64,000 nucleotides of DNA from Alteromonas ponticola (GTDB lineage Bacteria > Pseudomonadota > Gammaproteobacteria > Enterobacterales > Alteromonadaceae). This document shows, piece by piece, positions 47,884 to 58,713 of the stretch. The stretch is from contig NZ_JAATNW010000002.1 in assembly GCF_012911815.1 (NCBI RefSeq), positions 62,001 through 126,000 of the forward strand. The letters are read 5' to 3'. The translations under genes and the position numbers were made by a program. Under the pieces are notes generated by a model. That model had not been told where the DNA came from and searched no databases. It saw nothing but the letters and a program-made list of their open reading frames with translations. The stretch's first letter is position 1, and each line of letters begins with the position of its first letter.

Positions 47884-49461
47884 CTACTCCCACTCAATAG
47901 TAGCCGGCGGTTTACCTGAAATATCGTAAACCACTCTGGATATGCCATCTATCTCATTGATAATGCGATTTGATACCGTGCCTAAAAAGTCATAGGGTAA
48001 GTGCGCCCAGTGTGCGGTCATAAAATCAATGGTTTCCACCGCACGCAGTGAAACAACCCAATCATATTTACGCGCATCGCCCATTACGCCAACCGAGCGC
48101 ACGGGCAAAAATACCGTAAACGCCTGTGAGACCTTGTGGTACAGATCAGCTTTATGCAATTCCTCAATGAAAATAGCGTCAGCCCGTCTGAGTAGATCGC
48201 AGTATTCTTTTTTAATTTCACCCAGTACACGCACGCCTAAACCAGGCCCCGGGAATGGGTGACGATAGAGCATGTCGTAGGGTAAACCTAACTCTAAACC
48301 AATTTTGCGCACTTCATCCTTAAACAGTTCGCGTAACGGCTCAACCAACCCCATCTTCATCTCTTCGGGTAGGCCACCAACATTATGGTGCGACTTTATT
48401 ACATGAGCTTTGCCCGTGGCCGAGCCAGCAGATTCAATCACGTCCGGATAAATGGTGCCCTGAGCCAGCCATTTTGCATTGGTGAGTTTAGACGCCTGTT
48501 CATCAAATACTTTGACGAATTCGCGCCCTATAATTTTGCGTTTAGCTTCTGGCTCTGCTTCATCGGCCAGCGCGTCTAAGAATCGGTCTTCTGCATCCAC
48601 TTTAATGATATTCAGGCCAAAGTGATCACCGAACATATCCATCACCTGCTGACCTTCGTTCAGGCGCAGTAAGCCATTATCAACAAATACACAGGTTAGC
48701 TTGTCGCCAATTGCCTGATGAATCAGCATGGCAGTAACAGAAGAGTCTACGCCGCCGGACAGACCAAGAATCACTTCATCATCGCCCACTTGCTGCTTGA
48801 TTCGCGCCACTGCATCTTCAATGATGGCATCCGGCGTCCACAGCTTCTCGCAGCCACAAATATTCATAACGAAATGCGACAAAATACGCATTCCCTGACG
48901 GGTATGGGTCACTTCTGGATGGAACTGCACACCGAAGAATTGTTTTTCAAGATTTTGCATTACCGCGTGTGGACAGGACGGCGTTTGCGCAACCGTTTCA
49001 AACCCTGCCGGTATCGACTCAACTTTATCCCCGTGACTCATCCACACATCAAGCGTGGCATTGCCGTTAGCGCCGATATGGTCTTCAATATTTTCAAGTA
49101 GCGGGCTAGGTTTGGTAACTTCAACCTGAGCATAGCCAAACTCGCGAATATTAGAGCCCAGTACACTCCCGCCCAGCTGTTCTGACATAGTTTGCATGCC
49201 ATAGCACACACCTAAAACAGGCACACCGGCATTAAATACGTATTCAGGGGCGCGGGGTGAATGTAATACGGTCACTGACTCCGGACCACCTGAAAGAATA
49301 ATTCCCTGCGGATTAAACGCTCTAATTTGTTCTTCGCTGACATCCCATGCCCACATTTCACAGTACACGCCGATCTCCCGAATGCGCCGGGCGATAAGCT
49401 GGCTGTACTGAGAACCAAAATCGAGAATTAAAATTCGCTGGTCATGAATATTTGCGGTCAT
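47884..49461 (-). CDS. guaA: GMP synthase (glutamine-hydrolysing)
   Basis: GuaA, 525 residues, makes GMP from XMP with ATP and glutamine. The class I amidotransferase domain has nucleophile Cys86 in GVCYGMQTM, with the His/Glu pair in [13 protein letters not shown]. The ATP pyrophosphatase P-loop is [15 protein letters not shown] (about 236). The dimerisation domain ends in KPPATIEWE. It follows guaB on the minus strand, with a hairpin in the 76-base gap. Confidence 0.98.
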   Translation of the reverse strand: MTANIHDQRILILDFGSQYSQLIARRIREIGVYCEMWAWDVSEEQIRAFNPQGIILSGGPESVTVLHSPRAPEYVFNAGVPVLGVCYGMQTMSEQLGGSVLGSNIREFGYAQVEVTKPSPLLENIEDHIGANGNATLDVWMSHGDKVESIPAGFETVAQTPSCPHAVMQNLEKQFFGVQFHPEVTHTRQGMRILSHFVMNICGCEKLWTPDAIIEDAVARIKQQVGDDEVILGLSGGVDSSVTAMLIHQAIGDKLTCVFVDNGLLRLNEGQQVMDMFGDHFGLNIIKVDAEDRFLDALADEAEPEAKRKIIGREFVKVFDEQASKLTNAKWLAQGTIYPDVIESAGSATGKAHVIKSHHNVGGLPEEMKMGLVEPLRELFKDEVRKIGLELGLPYDMLYRHPFPGPGLGVRVLGEIKKEYCDLLRRADAIFIEELHKADLYHKVSQAFTVFLPVRSVGVMGDARKYDWVVSLRAVETIDFMTAHWAHLPYDFLGTVSNRIINEIDGISRVVYDISGKPPATIEWE

Positions 49462-49480
49462 GTTTTCTACCTGAAGTATC

Positions 49481-49513
49481 TAAAAGAGACAGGCTGGTAA
49501 TTAGCCAGCCTGT
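49481..49513 (-). terminator. Hairpin between guaB and guaA (weak terminator or attenuator)
   Basis: Perfect stem ACAGGCTGG (49489-49497) / CCAGCCTGT (49505-49513) followed on the minus strand by ctctttta. The short, interrupted T tract suggests partial termination that could lower guaA relative to guaB. Confidence 0.6.
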
Positions 49514-49537
49514 TAATAAAGTTAGTATCGTTGATAA

Positions 49538-51007
49538 TTAACCTAAACGATAGTTGGGCGCTTCTTTGGTGATGCTCACGTCATGCACATGTGACTCACC
49601 CATCCCCGCCGATGTCACCTTAACAAAAGTCGCTTTGGTACGAAGATCATCTATTGTCGGACAGCCGGTTAGGCCCATCGCCGAGCGCAAACCACCCATT
49701 TGCTGATGAATGATATTGGCAATAGGTCCCTTGTAAGCGACACGCCCCTCGATCCCCTCCGGCACTAATTTTTCAGCGCTGTTAGGATCTTGGAAATATC
49801 GATCAGAGGAACCATGATTCTGGTTCATTGCACCCAGTGACCCCATACCACGATAAGATTTATAATAACGCCCCTGATAAAGCTCTACTTCACCAGGTGC
49901 TTCTTCAGTCCCAGCCAGCATACTGCCTACCATCACTGAGCTTGCACCTGCTGCCAGGGCTTTTGCAATGTCGCCTGAAAAGCGAATACCGCCGTCGGCG
50001 ATCACTGGAATTCCAGTGTCTTTTAACGCTTCGACTGCATCGGCTACCGCACTGATTTGTGGAACACCACAACCGGTAACAATACGTGTAGTACAGATTG
50101 AACCCGGGCCTATACCCACCTTGACCGCATCAACACCTGCATCAGCCAGTGCTTTTGCACCTGCGGCGGTGGCGACGTTTCCGGCAATCAACTGCAAATC
50201 GGGATAAGCCGCTCTAACCTTTTTCACCCTCTCAATAACGCCCTGAGAGTGGCCATGCGATGTATCAATCAACAACACATCCACGCCCGCTTCTACCAAC
50301 AATTTAATTCTTTCATCGGTGCCCGGGCCTACACTTACTGCAGCGCCAACACGCAAGCGGCCCAAGGAGTCTTTACAGGCGTTGGGTTTGTTTTCTGCTT
50401 TCTGAAAATCTTTAACGGTGATCAGGCCCTTCAACTTAAAGTTGTCGTCGACCACCAGAATTTTCTCTATACGATTGGCGTGCATCAGCTCTAGCACCTG
50501 GTCCGAATCTGCACCTTCTTTTACCGTGACCAGCTTTTCTTTAGGTGTCATTACATCGCTGATAGGCGCATCCTGACGGGTTTCAAAGCGCAGGTCGCGT
50601 CCGGTAACGATACCAATAAGGTTATTTTTACCGTCGGTAACCGGGAAACCTGAATAACCCATCCGCTTACTGAGTTGATTCACCTCACCAACCGTTGCGT
50701 CTTGCTTTACGGTAACTGGATCTGACACCACACCACTTTCATATTTTTTCACGTCACGAACGTGCTTAGCCTGCTGCTCCGGTGTCATATTTTTGTGCAC
50801 AAAGCCTAATCCACCTTCCTGTGCCAGGGCAATCGCCAGATTGGCTTCGGTAACGGTGTCCATGGCTGCTGAAACCAGAGGAATATTTAAATCAACACCG
50901 CGCGTTAGTCGCGTTTTCAGATTAGCAGTATGAGGGAGAACGGAAGAGTGTCCTGGTACCAGTAACACATCATCAAATGTAAGAGCTTCTTGAACGATTC
51001 TGAGCAT
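49538..51007 (-). CDS. guaB: IMP dehydrogenase
   Basis: GuaB, 489 residues, oxidises IMP to XMP with NAD, the rate-limiting step of guanine nucleotide synthesis. The barrel start is [18 protein letters not shown] pair of CBS domains (about 93-205) is inserted. The catalytic Cys lies in [15 protein letters not shown] (about 306), and the flap contains [10 protein letters not shown] with RYFQ further on. It is the first gene of guaBA and is divergent from xseA, as in E. coli. Confidence 0.98.
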   Translation of the reverse strand: MLRIVQEALTFDDVLLVPGHSSVLPHTANLKTRLTRGVDLNIPLVSAAMDTVTEANLAIALAQEGGLGFVHKNMTPEQQAKHVRDVKKYESGVVSDPVTVKQDATVGEVNQLSKRMGYSGFPVTDGKNNLIGIVTGRDLRFETRQDAPISDVMTPKEKLVTVKEGADSDQVLELMHANRIEKILVVDDNFKLKGLITVKDFQKAENKPNACKDSLGRLRVGAAVSVGPGTDERIKLLVEAGVDVLLIDTSHGHSQGVIERVKKVRAAYPDLQLIAGNVATAAGAKALADAGVDAVKVGIGPGSICTTRIVTGCGVPQISAVADAVEALKDTGIPVIADGGIRFSGDIAKALAAGASSVMVGSMLAGTEEAPGEVELYQGRYYKSYRGMGSLGAMNQNHGSSDRYFQDPNSAEKLVPEGIEGRVAYKGPIANIIHQQMGGLRSAMGLTGCPTIDDLRTKATFVKVTSAGMGESHVHDVSITKEAPNYRLG

Positions 51008-51108
51008 GCAACAACACCTATTTGGTAAAGGGTTAATTGCGGCGCAATTGTAGTGTTTTTTAATTATCAGGTAAACTCTATTTGTCTTTTATTATGTGGT
51101 TTTTTTCT

Positions 51109-52476
51109 ATGCAGCAAGCTAACACGTCAACTTCTCAGGAAATTTTGTCCGTTTCGCGTTTGAACAGATTGGCGAAACGCTTACTGGAAACGGAGATAGG
51201 TAGCATCTGGTTGTCGGCAGAAATATCTAACTTTGTTTGCGCAGCATCCGGTCACTGGTACTTTACGCTAAAGGATGAGCGTGCCCAGGTTAAAGCCGCC
51301 ATGTTTAAAAATGCCAACCGTTTTTTATCTCAACGCCCAAAAGATGGCGACAAGATATTGGTACGCGCCTCTGTAGGGCTGTATGAACCGCGGGGCGACT
51401 ATCAGCTCATCGTTGAACATATGGAAGGGGACGGAGAGGGTCAGCTCAAACGGGCCTTCGAACAATTAAAAATAAAACTTCAGGCACAGGGTTTGTTTGA
51501 TGATGCGATCAAGCGGCCGCTTCCCAGCAGTATAAGACGTGTGGGCATCGTGACATCGGCTTCCGGTGCTGCATTACACGATGCATTAACTGTCTTCAAG
51601 CGAAGAAGCCCGGCAACTGAGATTGTTATCTATCCCAGCATGGTACAGGGCACTGACGCCTCCAGACAGCTTATCCAGGCACTGAACACAGCGAATCGAC
51701 GCAATGAAGTCGATATAATTTTGCTTACCCGTGGCGGCGGTTCATTAGAAGATTTGTGGTGCTTTAATGACGAGCAGTTAGCCTATTGTATCCGCGACTC
51801 TTCTATTCCGGTCGTAAGTGCGGTGGGGCATGAAATAGATTTTACCATCGCCGATTTTGTCGCTGATATGCGCGCGCCTACCCCTTCTGCCGGGGCCGAA
51901 TTGCTCAGCCAGGATGTTAATGTAATGCTGGATGCGCTGCGTAACCGAAAATCACGCATCAGACAATCTTTTACAAATTTGCACAATCGTCTGTCTAATA
52001 AACTGCATATATTGCAGCACCGTCTGACGGCACAGCACCCTAAAGTGCGCATTCAAACCCAACAGCAGTCTTTGGACAGGCTTCAAATTCGCCTCGTGCA
52101 TGCCATTCAGCAACAGCTTAATCAACTACACAACCATCAATCGCGGATTAATCAGCGACTTTGGCGATTCGATCCCAGTGGCAAGCTCGAGCGCGCACAA
52201 CTCACTTTGGTCCAGCTCAAAAAGTCACTTTACAGAAATATGCAGGCGCTACTGAATAACAAACAGCAAAAATTAGCGTTTGCAGGGCAATCATTACATG
52301 CGGTCAGTCCACTGGCGACGTTGGCCAGAGGCTATAGCATTACATTTGATAACAACCAGAATGCGCTTACTTCAATCGCGCAGACGCAAGTGGGTCAAAC
52401 CATCACCACACGCTTAAAAGACGGTAAAGTGGTGAGTAAAGTTGACGCACTTTTGCCCGCAGAAGACCAAAAATAA
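51109..52476 (+). CDS. xseA: Exodeoxyribonuclease VII large subunit
   Basis: XseA, about 455 residues, with XseB degrades single-stranded DNA from both ends in mismatch repair and recombination. The N-terminal OB fold contains IGSIWLSAEISNFVCAASGH and WYFTLKDERAQVKAAMF. The catalytic core has RRVGIVTSASGAALHD, LLTRGGGSLEDLWCFNDE and SAVGHEIDFTIADFVAD. A long helical region follows. I use ATG 51109; TTG 51082 and ATG 51094 are also open, and none has a good Shine-Dalgarno sequence. xseB is not in the window. Confidence 0.95.
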   Translation: MQQANTSTSQEILSVSRLNRLAKRLLETEIGSIWLSAEISNFVCAASGHWYFTLKDERAQVKAAMFKNANRFLSQRPKDGDKILVRASVGLYEPRGDYQLIVEHMEGDGEGQLKRAFEQLKIKLQAQGLFDDAIKRPLPSSIRRVGIVTSASGAALHDALTVFKRRSPATEIVIYPSMVQGTDASRQLIQALNTANRRNEVDIILLTRGGGSLEDLWCFNDEQLAYCIRDSSIPVVSAVGHEIDFTIADFVADMRAPTPSAGAELLSQDVNVMLDALRNRKSRIRQSFTNLHNRLSNKLHILQHRLTAQHPKVRIQTQQQSLDRLQIRLVHAIQQQLNQLHNHQSRINQRLWRFDPSGKLERAQLTLVQLKKSLYRNMQALLNNKQQKLAFAGQSLHAVSPLATLARGYSITFDNNQNALTSIAQTQVGQTITTRLKDGKVVSKVDALLPAEDQK

Positions 52477-52536
52477 TCATTGTGCAGCTTTGTTAGATCA
52501 GTCAGACTGGATTACTGAATATAGATTGGCTGATTT

Positions 52537-53679
52537 ATGAAGTTACTATGGTTTTTTATCGCAGGAGCACTCGGTGTTGGCGGTTGTCAAAACAATGACG
52601 ACCCTATGCACGCTTCTGCTGTAGAGGATCACGCAGTAAGCACAAGCGATGATAAAATCGAAATCACCACTCCGATTGGGATATTTTCCACTTATTTAAG
52701 TGATTCGGCAGCGTCGCAATGCCAGTTACTGACATATGCTCAAACTACCTGCGAAGAAGACGCCATTGCTGCTCAGCACTTTTTTGTGGCATTAAAAAAT
52801 ATTGGGGCTTTCCCTAATGCACTGGCAGTTTCTGGACAATCTGACTACCAGCTTTTGATCGCCAACCAAGCCGCAACGATTGCCAGCCCAGGCTGGTGGC
52901 ACACGGGCATTCAAAGTTTGAAAGGGAACAGGGCGCCACTGGCTGATGAACGGCAGCATTTTACCGAATTTACAGTGCAATGGCGTGGTTTGGAAATTGA
53001 TACTCAGCTCATTCAGACACACGTGGCAATGCATGAAGACCACACGCCCGTGAAAGTTGCTGAGGACGTTATTGCACAATGGCGGACAGATGCATTGCAA
53101 AGAGGATTATTTACCGCCCCATTTTTGTATAAGGCGCTTAGAGCCAGCGACTATCTCAGTGAAATGCAGGTTCCTGATACCATTGCTGCGTTTTCACGTT
53201 TTGATACACAACTATTCCATGATCCGTTTCAGGGCGCTATCACGCGGTATACTCATAATGAATACGAAGACGCGTTGCTTGATATTACGGTTTTTCCGCT
53301 AACCACCAGTCTGGACACCGCGATTGAGACGTCGCTGACTAACATTCTGGAAAAAGAACAAGCTGATGCACAGATTGTTGCTGCAGCAAGAAACCTGACC
53401 ATGGTAGTAGACCACCCAATTGCAGAATTTACTCCCGGACGACAATTCATCGAAGAGAAAGTTTTTATGCTTGCAGTACATGCTAAGGGAGAAACCGAAG
53501 AACCGATCTTTGCTACGACTTACGTATTTCGTCAGGAAGATAAAATTGTAAAGGTGAGCACAACATTTCCGCCGCGGATCGCCAACCCATTAGTGGAGCA
53601 GGCACTTCCTTCTATTAAAGTACCCGCAGAATCCCCCTTGATGGCGACATTGCGGGATATCGCCAAAACCCGCAGCTAG
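52537..53679 (+). CDS. Putative lipoprotein of unknown function
   Basis: A 380-residue protein whose N-terminus MKLLWFFIAGALGVGGCQNN looks like a lipoprotein signal with the lipobox VGGC and Cys17. Asp at +4 rather than +2 of the mature protein would permit transfer to the outer membrane. The rest is a soluble mixed sequence with two further cysteines (SQCQLLTYAQTTCEED) and no family I recognise. It follows xseA by 60 bases on the same strand and converges with der. Composition is like its neighbours. Confidence 0.65.
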   Translation: MKLLWFFIAGALGVGGCQNNDDPMHASAVEDHAVSTSDDKIEITTPIGIFSTYLSDSAASQCQLLTYAQTTCEEDAIAAQHFFVALKNIGAFPNALAVSGQSDYQLLIANQAATIASPGWWHTGIQSLKGNRAPLADERQHFTEFTVQWRGLEIDTQLIQTHVAMHEDHTPVKVAEDVIAQWRTDALQRGLFTAPFLYKALRASDYLSEMQVPDTIAAFSRFDTQLFHDPFQGAITRYTHNEYEDALLDITVFPLTTSLDTAIETSLTNILEKEQADAQIVAAARNLTMVVDHPIAEFTPGRQFIEEKVFMLAVHAKGETEEPIFATTYVFRQEDKIVKVSTTFPPRIANPLVEQALPSIKVPAESPLMATLRDIAKTRS

Positions 53680-53755
53680 ACACTATTTTCCGCGCAGGAA
53701 TTGACTGTGTTATACCCAACTTAGTTCCCCCCCACTGCGCTTACTGTGCTACTGT

Positions 53756-53777
53756 GGCGGGATTATTACCGCCTTTT
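53756..53777 (+). terminator. Weak intrinsic terminator after the lipoprotein gene
   Basis: GGCGG / CCGCC with an 8-base loop and TTTT after it, 77 bases past the lipoprotein stop. The stem is short, so strength is uncertain. Confidence 0.45.
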
Positions 53778-53825
53778 GCGAGGTGAAAATATCAACGTAA
53801 GGCACATCTGACGCAGATTGCCCGG

Positions 53826-55271
53826 TTACTTTTTCTTATTGTGAAAGGCCATCAAGCGTTTACGTTTGCGTTGTTGCGCCAACGTAAGCTGGTTCTTTTT
53901 GCCTTCAAACGGATTACTACCCTCTCTGAATTCGATCCGAATGGGGGTTCCCATCACGTTAAGTGATTTTCTAAAGTAGTTCATTAAAAACCGCTTATAA
54001 GCGTTGGAAAGGTCGTCCACCTGATTACCATGAATGACAATAACGGGGGGATTGTAACCACCGGCGTGCGCATATTTCATTTTCACCCTGCGACCACGCA
54101 CTAGGGGTGGTTGATGATCCTGCTGTGCCATCTCCATGATTTGAGTTAGCATGGCGGTATTGATACGTTTAGTAGCGCTCGCATACGCTTCATTAACAGA
54201 CTCAAACAGGTTGCCTACGCCAGTGCCATGTAATGCTGAGATAAAATGCAGCCGTGCGAAATCGACAAAACCCAAACGACGATCCAATTCTCGTTTGATG
54301 TCATCTTTTACATCTGTTCTCAGCCCATCCCATTTATTCACTGCCAATACCAGTGACCGGCCTGAATTAAGCACAAAACCTAACAGACTTAAATCCTGGT
54401 CGGTGATGCCTTCGCGGGCGTCAATAACCAGCAGCACGACGTTGGCCTCTTCAATTGCCTGCAGGGTTTTTACAATGGAGAATTTCTCAACGGCCTCGGT
54501 CACCTTACCGCGCTTTCTGACCCCGGCCGTATCAATCAAAATGTATTCGCGTTCATCGCGGGTAAGCGGTATATAAACGCTATCCCGGGTGGTGCCCGGC
54601 ATGTCGTATACTACCACGCGGTTTTCACCCAAAATGCGATTGGTTAAGGTCGACTTGCCCACATTCGGCTTGCCGACAATTGCCAGCTTGATTGGCAGGT
54701 TCTGCAGTCTTTCCAGTTGCGCTTCGGCATCTTCCTCTTCCTGCTGAACTTTAGTTTGCACCAGCATATCTGGAAACTGTTCTTTAAGTGGGTCCAGCGC
54801 CAAATCCATCAATTGACTGACGCCGCGACCGTGGGCCGCGGCAATTTGATTTACCTCACCGATGCCCAACCGATAAAAATCGGCACTTTCGCTATGACCA
54901 TCGATACCGTCAACTTTGTTGGCTACTACAATCACCTTCTTGCCCGTTTTACGCAGATGATCGGCAATACCCTGATCAGCAGGTAGCAAGCCAGCTCTGG
55001 CATCCAACAGGAATAAAACCACGTCGGCTTCTTCAATTGCTAACAATGACTGCTGAGCCATTTTTGCATCGATGCCCTCTTCATCGCCGGTGATACCACC
55101 CGTATCCACCACAATGAACTGTTTTTGTTCAAACATTGCCTGACCATATTTACGGTCACGAGTAAGACCTGGGAAATCGGCAACCAGTGCATCACGGGTA
55201 TTGGTTAAGCGATTAAATAATGTCGACTTACCGACATTCGGCCTTCCTACAAGTGCAACTACAGGCAACAT
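53826..55271 (-). CDS. der: Ribosome-assembly GTPase Der (EngA)
   Basis: Der, 481 residues, a tandem GTPase needed for 50S subunit maturation. The first G domain has [16 protein letters not shown] (about 5-20), and [13 protein letters not shown]. The second has [16 protein letters not shown] (about 199), and [15 protein letters not shown]. The C-terminal KH-like domain contains [18 protein letters not shown]. The C-terminus is very basic ([15 protein letters not shown]). It is the last gene of the rlmN to der operon. Confidence 0.98.
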   Translation of the reverse strand: MLPVVALVGRPNVGKSTLFNRLTNTRDALVADFPGLTRDRKYGQAMFEQKQFIVVDTGGITGDEEGIDAKMAQQSLLAIEEADVVLFLLDARAGLLPADQGIADHLRKTGKKVIVVANKVDGIDGHSESADFYRLGIGEVNQIAAAHGRGVSQLMDLALDPLKEQFPDMLVQTKVQQEEEDAEAQLERLQNLPIKLAIVGKPNVGKSTLTNRILGENRVVVYDMPGTTRDSVYIPLTRDEREYILIDTAGVRKRGKVTEAVEKFSIVKTLQAIEEANVVLLVIDAREGITDQDLSLLGFVLNSGRSLVLAVNKWDGLRTDVKDDIKRELDRRLGFVDFARLHFISALHGTGVGNLFESVNEAYASATKRINTAMLTQIMEMAQQDHQPPLVRGRRVKMKYAHAGGYNPPVIVIHGNQVDDLSNAYKRFLMNYFRKSLNVMGTPIRIEFREGSNPFEGKKNQLTLAQQRKRKRLMAFHNKKK

Positions 55272-55298
55272 GAAAGCATTCCTAATAACAATTTATTG

Positions 55299-55326
55299 AA
55301 AAAACACAGGCCGCAAAAATGCGGCC
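55299..55326 (-). terminator. Hairpin between bamB and der
   Basis: Stem GGCCGC / GCGGCC with an A-rich loop (55309-55326), followed on the minus strand by tgtgttttttc. It looks like an intrinsic terminator inside the conserved operon, so der probably also has a separate promoter or is read through partially. Confidence 0.7.
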
Positions 55327-55386
55327 GGTTAAGTACACGTAAAGTATAAACGGTGAGCGCAGACTTTGGTAAAAATTAACTGCGAA

Positions 55387-56634
55387 TTATCTCGAAGCGA
55401 TTGCGGCCACCTTCCCTTCACGGGTAATGGCAATAATGTTGTCTTCGACTTTGAGCGGGGAAACATACACAGATTCATCTTCGTCATCATCGCCTAACGA
55501 AAAGCGCGCGACAATCTTACCTGATTCCTGATCTAACCAATGTAAGAAGCCCCATTTATCGCCAACCACGATATGGTCTCCCACCGGCTCAGCCTCAGTC
55601 AGCGAGCGACGCTTTAAGCCACTTTGCGACCATAGTTCGACGCCGTTGCGACGATCCAGTGCATAAATGTGTGAATTGTTATCGACCACAAAAATTTGAT
55701 TATCACTGAGTGTCAGATTTCTGTATGAGGCATATTCACGCTTCCAGATTACCCGGCCGCTTCGCAGTTCAACCGCCGCAAGTGTGCCATTGTAAGCGAT
55801 TGAATAAACAATACCGCCATACAGAAGCGGTGCTGAATCAATATCGACAATACGCTCTAGCTCAGTGGCTCCGGCAGGTGTCGTAATTGCAGTTTCCCAG
55901 GCTACCACGCCTGAATCCAGAATATGGACTTGCAACTTACCTGTAGGCGTACCCACAATTGCACCACCGTTACCTGAAGTGGGAGTCGAAATACCACGCA
56001 GCGTTAGCGGCGGTACATCAGACTCACTGCGCCAAAGTTGCTCACCGGTTTCGGCGTTAAGCCCAAACAATACACCGGCACCAGTATTTACCAACAACAC
56101 GCCTTCACCAATAGCCGGCGCAGCCAGTATCTCTCCTGCAACGGTAGCTTGCCAGACGACTTCGCCGTCCTGCTGATTAAGCGCCAAAATAACGCCATCC
56201 TCAGTGCCAATAAACAGCAGGTTTTCAGCTGCAGCAAGTCCTGCAATTTTTGCTGATTCACCACTGGACCAAAGACGGCTGATTGAATCCATCATGCCTT
56301 CGTCTTTGAATTTTGCGAAATTCTTTTCCCAGATGACCTTGCCAGATTGAGGATCTAATGCGGCAACTTCACCACGACGCTCAGCCACATACACTTTATT
56401 GTTATCATAGGCAGGACGGAGACGCGAAAAGTACCCCTCGACACCATCGCCAATTTGCTGCTCCCAAACTAACGTCGGCGTAAACGCAGCATCAATGGGC
56501 GCCAGTTTCCTAATTTCGAGTTCTTCATCATCAGCAAACCAGTCAGAGATAGTGGAACAACCTGACAGCAATAGAGCCAGCGACAATACGCCGACCGCAC
56601 TGATATTTTTTTTGCGCTTTGCAGTTAAAAACAT
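55387..56634 (-). CDS. bamB: Outer membrane assembly lipoprotein BamB
   Basis: BamB, 415 residues, a lipoprotein of the BAM complex that inserts beta-barrel proteins. The signal peptide ends in the lipobox LLSGC with Cys26. The remainder is an eight-bladed PQQ-type propeller, seen as repeated blade motifs such as ALDPQSGKVIWEKNF, ALNQQDGEVVWQATV, GLNAETGEQLWRSE and ALDRRNGVELWSQSG. I start at ATG 56634 (MFLTAKRKK); an upstream TTG would overlap yfgM. It follows yfgM with a 13-base gap. Confidence 0.95.
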   Translation of the reverse strand: MFLTAKRKKNISAVGVLSLALLLSGCSTISDWFADDEELEIRKLAPIDAAFTPTLVWEQQIGDGVEGYFSRLRPAYDNNKVYVAERRGEVAALDPQSGKVIWEKNFAKFKDEGMMDSISRLWSSGESAKIAGLAAAENLLFIGTEDGVILALNQQDGEVVWQATVAGEILAAPAIGEGVLLVNTGAGVLFGLNAETGEQLWRSESDVPPLTLRGISTPTSGNGGAIVGTPTGKLQVHILDSGVVAWETAITTPAGATELERIVDIDSAPLLYGGIVYSIAYNGTLAAVELRSGRVIWKREYASYRNLTLSDNQIFVVDNNSHIYALDRRNGVELWSQSGLKRRSLTEAEPVGDHIVVGDKWGFLHWLDQESGKIVARFSLGDDDEDESVYVSPLKVEDNIIAITREGKVAAIASR

Positions 56635-56647
56635 AAACACCGCCTTA

Positions 56648-57259
56648 TTATTCTGCTTGACCTGCAACCGCAAGATTATCTAGCTTAACTTTAATAAGCG
56701 GATTATTTTCACTTGCGGCAAGGGCACGAGTGTACGCTTCTTTGGCCTTGTCCATGTCCCCCTGGCGGGCAAAAATGTCGCCTTTAATTTCATCAACCTG
56801 AGACACGAAACTGTCCAATGTTACACTTTCTAATGTGTTCAGTGCTTCTTGCGTTTTGCCCTGTTCAAGCTGAACTCTGGCTAAACGTGTAGAGGCCACA
56901 GCCGCCAGTTTGGCGTCTTCCGTTTCATTAACCACTTTTTGTAACTGCGCTTCAGCTTCAGCAAAGTTATCAGCATCAACGGCTTTTTGAGCCGCGACTA
57001 AACCCGCAATATTCGCGTAGCCAGAACCTGGATTATTTTGAATGAAAGCATCCAACTGTTCAGTGCTTTGCGCTTCAACTACCGCTTGATAAGCGGCTGA
57101 AGCTTCTTCTTTAGCAGCTAACTGGCTGTCGCTGTAATAGCGCCAGCCCCACAACCCGCCAAGACCAATCACTGCACCCACAACGATGGCTATACCATTT
57201 TCTTTCCAGAATTTTTTTATCGCCTCTACTTGTTGTTCTTCGGTGGCGTACTGTTCCAT
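56648..57259 (-). CDS. yfgM: Ancillary SecYEG translocon subunit YfgM
   Basis: YfgM, 203 residues, has one membrane helix (about 24-42, IAIVVGAVIGLGGLWGWRYY) and periplasmic TPR-like repeats. It associates with SecYEG and PpiD in E. coli; ppiD is also in this window. The start MEQYATEEQQVEAIKKFWKE is typical. Repeats such as LAAVASTRLARVQLEQGKTQ and GDIFARQGDMDKAKEAYTRA are visible. It lies between hisS and bamB. Confidence 0.94.
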   Translation of the reverse strand: MEQYATEEQQVEAIKKFWKENGIAIVVGAVIGLGGLWGWRYYSDSQLAAKEEASAAYQAVVEAQSTEQLDAFIQNNPGSGYANIAGLVAAQKAVDADNFAEAEAQLQKVVNETEDAKLAAVASTRLARVQLEQGKTQEALNTLESVTLDSFVSQVDEIKGDIFARQGDMDKAKEAYTRALAASENNPLIKVKLDNLAVAGQAE

Positions 57260-57336
57260 TTTGTTACCTCTAATGCATTAATTCATGAGTTGTTGTGTTC
57301 TGATACTGCCCGCAGGCAACCAGATACAACATAAAC

Positions 57337-58620
57337 TTATTCCGCTTTAATAAGGGCAGCCAACGTTGCCGCCAATTTATCAAAGGCTACTGTTTGTTGT
57401 GGTTGGTCCAACCTCAAAGGCTTAAGCGTCACGGTGCGATTGGCAACTTCATCGCTACCAACGATAAGCGCGACTTTCGCCCCTGATTTGTCAGCCCGTT
57501 TAAGCTGTTTTTTCATATTGCCACCACCGCAATGCAGCATAAACTTACAGTGGGGTAAATCATCCCGTAACGTCTCGATCAGATTAAGCGTGGCAATTTC
57601 TGCATCCTCGCCTAATGCGCAAACATACACATCTGCCGCGGGCTGCTCAAGCGCCCCTTCTTCAAGCGTTTCAAGCAATAACACCAGACGCTCAAGGCCC
57701 AGCGCAAAGCCAACTGCGGGTGACGGTTTTCCACCTAACTGCTCCACCAAGCCATCGTAGCGTCCCCCCGCACACACTGTACCCTGGGCGCCAAGGCTGT
57801 CTGTTACCCATTCAAATACGGTGCGATTGTAATAATCCAGGCCACGCACTAATCGTGGGTTAACCTCGTATTGGATACCGGCCTGGCTTAATCGTTCACA
57901 TAACTGGGAAAAATGTGCCTTTGACTCGTCATCAAGGCAATCCAGCAAGGCAGGCGCATTAGTTAGTACTGCCTGAACTTGCGGATTCTTGCTATCCAGC
58001 ACTCTTAGTGGATTCGTGGTCATGCGACGGCGGCTGTCTTCATCCAGCTTATCTTCATGCTGGGTCAGGTACGTGACCAAGGCTTCGCGATAGGCTTGAC
58101 GGGCTTCATTTGAACCTAACGAATTAATCTGCAGCTTGACGTGCTCCGTCATGCCAAATGCCTTCCACAACCGGGCACTGAGCAGTATGACTTCTACATC
58201 GATGTCTGGACCATCAAGACCATAGGCTTCAACACCGAATTGATGAAACTGGCGATAACGACCTTTTTGTGGACGTTCATGTCTGAACATCGGGCCCATG
58301 TACCACAGGCGTTGTTGCTGATTGTAGAAAAGACCATGTTCATTACCAGCGCGCACACAACTAGCCGTACCTTCAGGTCGCAATGTCAGACTATCGCCAT
58401 TACGATCTTCAAAGGTATACATTTCTTTCTCGACGATATCGGTCACTTCACCGATAGAGCGCTTGAACAAATCGGTGCTCTCTACAATCGGCGTGCGTAT
58501 TTCCTGATAACCGTAACTGGCCACAACCTGACGGATGGTGCCTTCGACACGCTGCCATGCACCTGACATTTGCGGCAGGCAATCGTTCATGCCGCGAATC
58601 GCTTGAATGGTTTTAGCCAC
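57337..58620 (-). CDS. hisS: Histidyl-tRNA synthetase
   Basis: HisRS, 427 residues, a class II synthetase. It begins [15 protein letters not shown]. Motif 2 is in [20 protein letters not shown], and the histidine motif is [15 protein letters not shown]. Motif 3 is around [15 protein letters not shown]. The C-terminal anticodon domain begins near [13 protein letters not shown]. The initiation codon is GTG (58620). It follows ispG after a 93-base gap that contains a terminator-like hairpin. Confidence 0.98.
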   Translation of the reverse strand: MAKTIQAIRGMNDCLPQMSGAWQRVEGTIRQVVASYGYQEIRTPIVESTDLFKRSIGEVTDIVEKEMYTFEDRNGDSLTLRPEGTASCVRAGNEHGLFYNQQQRLWYMGPMFRHERPQKGRYRQFHQFGVEAYGLDGPDIDVEVILLSARLWKAFGMTEHVKLQINSLGSNEARQAYREALVTYLTQHEDKLDEDSRRRMTTNPLRVLDSKNPQVQAVLTNAPALLDCLDDESKAHFSQLCERLSQAGIQYEVNPRLVRGLDYYNRTVFEWVTDSLGAQGTVCAGGRYDGLVEQLGGKPSPAVGFALGLERLVLLLETLEEGALEQPAADVYVCALGEDAEIATLNLIETLRDDLPHCKFMLHCGGGNMKKQLKRADKSGAKVALIVGSDEVANRTVTLKPLRLDQPQQTVAFDKLAATLAALIKAE

Positions 58621-58642
58621 CTTGCATTCTCATACTGACAAA

Positions 58643-58670
58643 TAAAAGCCCCGTATTATAGGGGCTTTGC
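58643..58670 (-). terminator. Intrinsic terminator between ispG and hisS
   Basis: Stem AAAGCCCC / GGGGCTTT with a TATTATA-type loop, followed on the minus strand by ttttattt. It separates ispG from hisS. Confidence 0.75.
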
Positions 58671-58713
58671 GTTTAAACAACAATCATTGCATCCATTCGG
58701 ACACAACATACTT

